Below the pieces are notes generated by a model. That model was not told where the DNA came from. It was given only the letters and a program-made list of their open reading frames with translations, and ran no database searches. A stretch of DNA of 64,000 bases. Origin: YA12-FULL-51-18 sp041665305 (GTDB lineage: Bacteria > Elusimicrobiota > Elusimicrobia > Elusimicrobiales > UBA9959). The stretch is taken from positions 41,884 to 105,883 of the forward strand of contig JBAYJD010000001.1 of NCBI GenBank assembly GCA_041665305.1, read 5' to 3'. Below, one piece after another: positions 59,922 through 64,000 of this stretch (within the stretch, counting starts at the first letter, position 1; every line of letters starts with the position of its first letter). Made by a program: the position numbers and the translations under genes.

Positions 59922-60980
59922 GTCCTCAAAGAAGGAGACGAATTTGGCGATGACCCCGGCGGTCATGACCGCCAAGCGAGCGACGGCCCAGGGCGAACCG
60001 GAGAGGGCGGTCTTGATCGTGGGGCCCATGGGTACGAAAATAAGAAGGGCGATCCCGGAATAGATTGTCAGGACCAGGGCGTCAGCGGCTATTACTTTTG
60101 CCGGGGCTTTGTGTGCCACATCCCAACTGAGCCTTGCCGCGGCCTCCTCCGCCTCGGGCAGATCGCTGAACCTGAGCACGGCTTCCGAGATCCCGCCTAC
60201 GAAGGTTTTGCCCAGGGCTTTGATCGTTCCCATGATCGTAAGGCCGCCCGTCTTGACCGCCTGCCAGCCTTCCAGGCGCATGGCTTCGCAATAATTGACC
60301 GCCCGATGTATGCGGCCGGTTTGATTTATGTCCGGCATCACGGCCGGGGCCTGGCCGGTGAGCCCGGCTTGCGGATACAAGGAAGGCACTTTTGAGGCCA
60401 GTTCCGTTCTGTTAACCGTTGTCCGCGTTGCAAACCGGAGCCCGGGCCAGGCGGCGACGGTCCTTACCGGTTCCGCATCCCGGCCGCCGCCGCCCGCACC
60501 GTCAAAAAAACGGGCGGAACTTTCGCTGTCGCGCAGGCCGGCTGCGAAATTTTCCAGACCGGCGAGCGAAGCCGTCCGCGCCTGCCCTGCCGCGCCGCCG
60601 CCCTCCAGGCTTTCCTTTACCGCCTTGCAGCCGTAATAGGCGTAATACTCGACATCCGCTTTAAATTGTTTGTCCAGGTACTTCGCTGCGGTTTCAAGAT
60701 CTTCCCCGTTCAGACTGCAGGTCCTGAATCTGTCCGTCAGCGCGGCCACTTTTTCTTTTTTAACCGCCAGTTCTTCGCCGGCGGCGGCGCCGTAATTTTT
60801 ACCTATGGCCGTAAGGGTATCGGTGGTCAGCGCGAGCGGAAGTCTTACGGCCTGAGTATTCGACCAAGGGGCGCGGGCTTCTTTATAGAGCGCGGGAAGA
60901 TCCTGGGCGGGAGCGCAGGGCGCCGTAAGTACCGCCAGCGCCGCGCTCAAAAATATTTTTTTACCGGACGGCATTCCCAT
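59919..60980 (-). CDS. secreted or membrane-tethered hypothetical protein
   Basis: 353 aa from the ATG at 60980 (another in frame at 60974). Signal peptide KKIFLSAALAVLTAPCAPAQ. The mature part is helical with Ala-rich segments and Gly/Asp loops; two hydrophobic stretches near the C terminus (DALVLTIYSGIALLIFVPMG and ARLAVMTAGVIAKFVSFF) may be membrane segments. Cysteines cluster at FRTCSLNGE and YAYYGCKAVKE. The first ATG of the frame (61022) has no ribosome site. No family recognised. It is 94 bp after the terminator of the upstream synthase gene. Confidence 0.62.
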   Translation of the reverse strand: MGMPSGKKIFLSAALAVLTAPCAPAQDLPALYKEARAPWSNTQAVRLPLALTTDTLTAIGKNYGAAAGEELAVKKEKVAALTDRFRTCSLNGEDLETAAKYLDKQFKADVEYYAYYGCKAVKESLEGGGAAGQARTASLAGLENFAAGLRDSESSARFFDGAGGGGRDAEPVRTVAAWPGLRFATRTTVNRTELASKVPSLYPQAGLTGQAPAVMPDINQTGRIHRAVNYCEAMRLEGWQAVKTGGLTIMGTIKALGKTFVGGISEAVLRFSDLPEAEEAAARLSWDVAHKAPAKVIAADALVLTIYSGIALLIFVPMGPTIKTALSGSPWAVARLAVMTAGVIAKFVSFFED

Positions 60981-61073
60981 GCCTATAGCATAGCGGGTAA
61001 AAGCGCGGACCGGGAGGGCCATTGGGACCTGAAAAAGCCGCCAAAGGGCCTACTTTTGTTCCGGAAAAATCGT

Positions 61074-61120
61074 AAAACAAGCGGCAGGCCCCGCGAACAT
61101 GCGGGCCTGCCGCTTGTTTT
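61074..61120. terminator. strong bidirectional terminator, 18-bp stem
   Basis: Arms AAAACAAGCGGCAGGCCC and GGGCCTGCCGCTTGTTTT with an 11-nt loop. It lies immediately 3' of the synthase gene (minus strand) and ends in T-runs on both strands. Confidence 0.88.
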
Positions 61121-61136
61121 GTCTCAACTCCTGTCG

Positions 61137-64000
<2,864 letters not shown>

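Overview
The window looks like chromosome from a free-living, strictly or facultatively anaerobic Gram-negative bacterium with GC-rich, densely packed genes. Outer-membrane barrels, a PorV/PorQ-family protein, a T9SS/FlgD-like C-terminal domain, a group 4 [NiFe]-hydrogenase operon, an orphan GlmL-like ATPase and PUFA-synthase-type megasynthase genes together suggest the Elusimicrobiota (groundwater/sediment type) or a near relative such as Omnitrophota. This is inference: there is no rRNA here to settle it. I see no phage, transposase, integrase or CRISPR array.

Layout. 0-10 kb: a FolK-FolC fusion, a PorV-like barrel with a giant Kelch/FN3 surface protein, a CBM48-like anchored protein, tRNA-Gly(CCC), folE and a small secreted protein. 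10-16 kb: a 500-bp gene-free stretch, CCA/poly(A) nucleotidyltransferase, an acyl-CoA ligase and an MFS transporter. 16-23 kb (minus strand): a probable operon of PepT-like peptidase, OPT-family transporter, a 5'-nucleotidase-like/barrel protein and a REC-HD-GYP response regulator. 23-30 kb (plus strand): a hybrid histidine kinase, then a PEP-synthase-like protein coupled to an MFS protein. 30-35 kb: dtd, a lone AsnC ligand-binding domain, DUF192, several small secreted proteins and a phytochelatin-synthase-fold protein that seems to lack its catalytic residues.

34.8-45.2 kb (plus strand) is a tightly spaced run of nine genes: a small protein, a GlmL/MutL-type ASKHA ATPase, a barrel-sandwich/KOW-like protein, a B12-type radical SAM enzyme, a GT39-like membrane glycosyltransferase and four membrane proteins. 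No glutamate mutase is present. I regard this as the best candidate for an undescribed system. 45.3-47.3 kb: a parvulin-type isomerase and an MscS channel. 47.4-56.8 kb (minus strand): an eleven-gene group 4 [NiFe]-hydrogenase/complex-I-like operon whose large subunit keeps all four NiFe-ligand cysteines. 56.9-64 kb (minus strand): an acyl-CoA carboxyltransferase, an Sfp-type phosphopantetheinyl transferase, two hypotheticals and the 3' part of an ACP-KR-DH synthase that runs off the window.

The other notable feature is a set of short dispersed palindromic repeats between genes. One is an A/T-rich palindrome centred on GCSGC. Another is a hairpin with arms like ATAAAATGTCGT / ACGACATTTTAT that repeatedly contains the stop codon of the neighbouring gene and shows compensatory base changes. 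Composite mosaics of these and other modules also occur.
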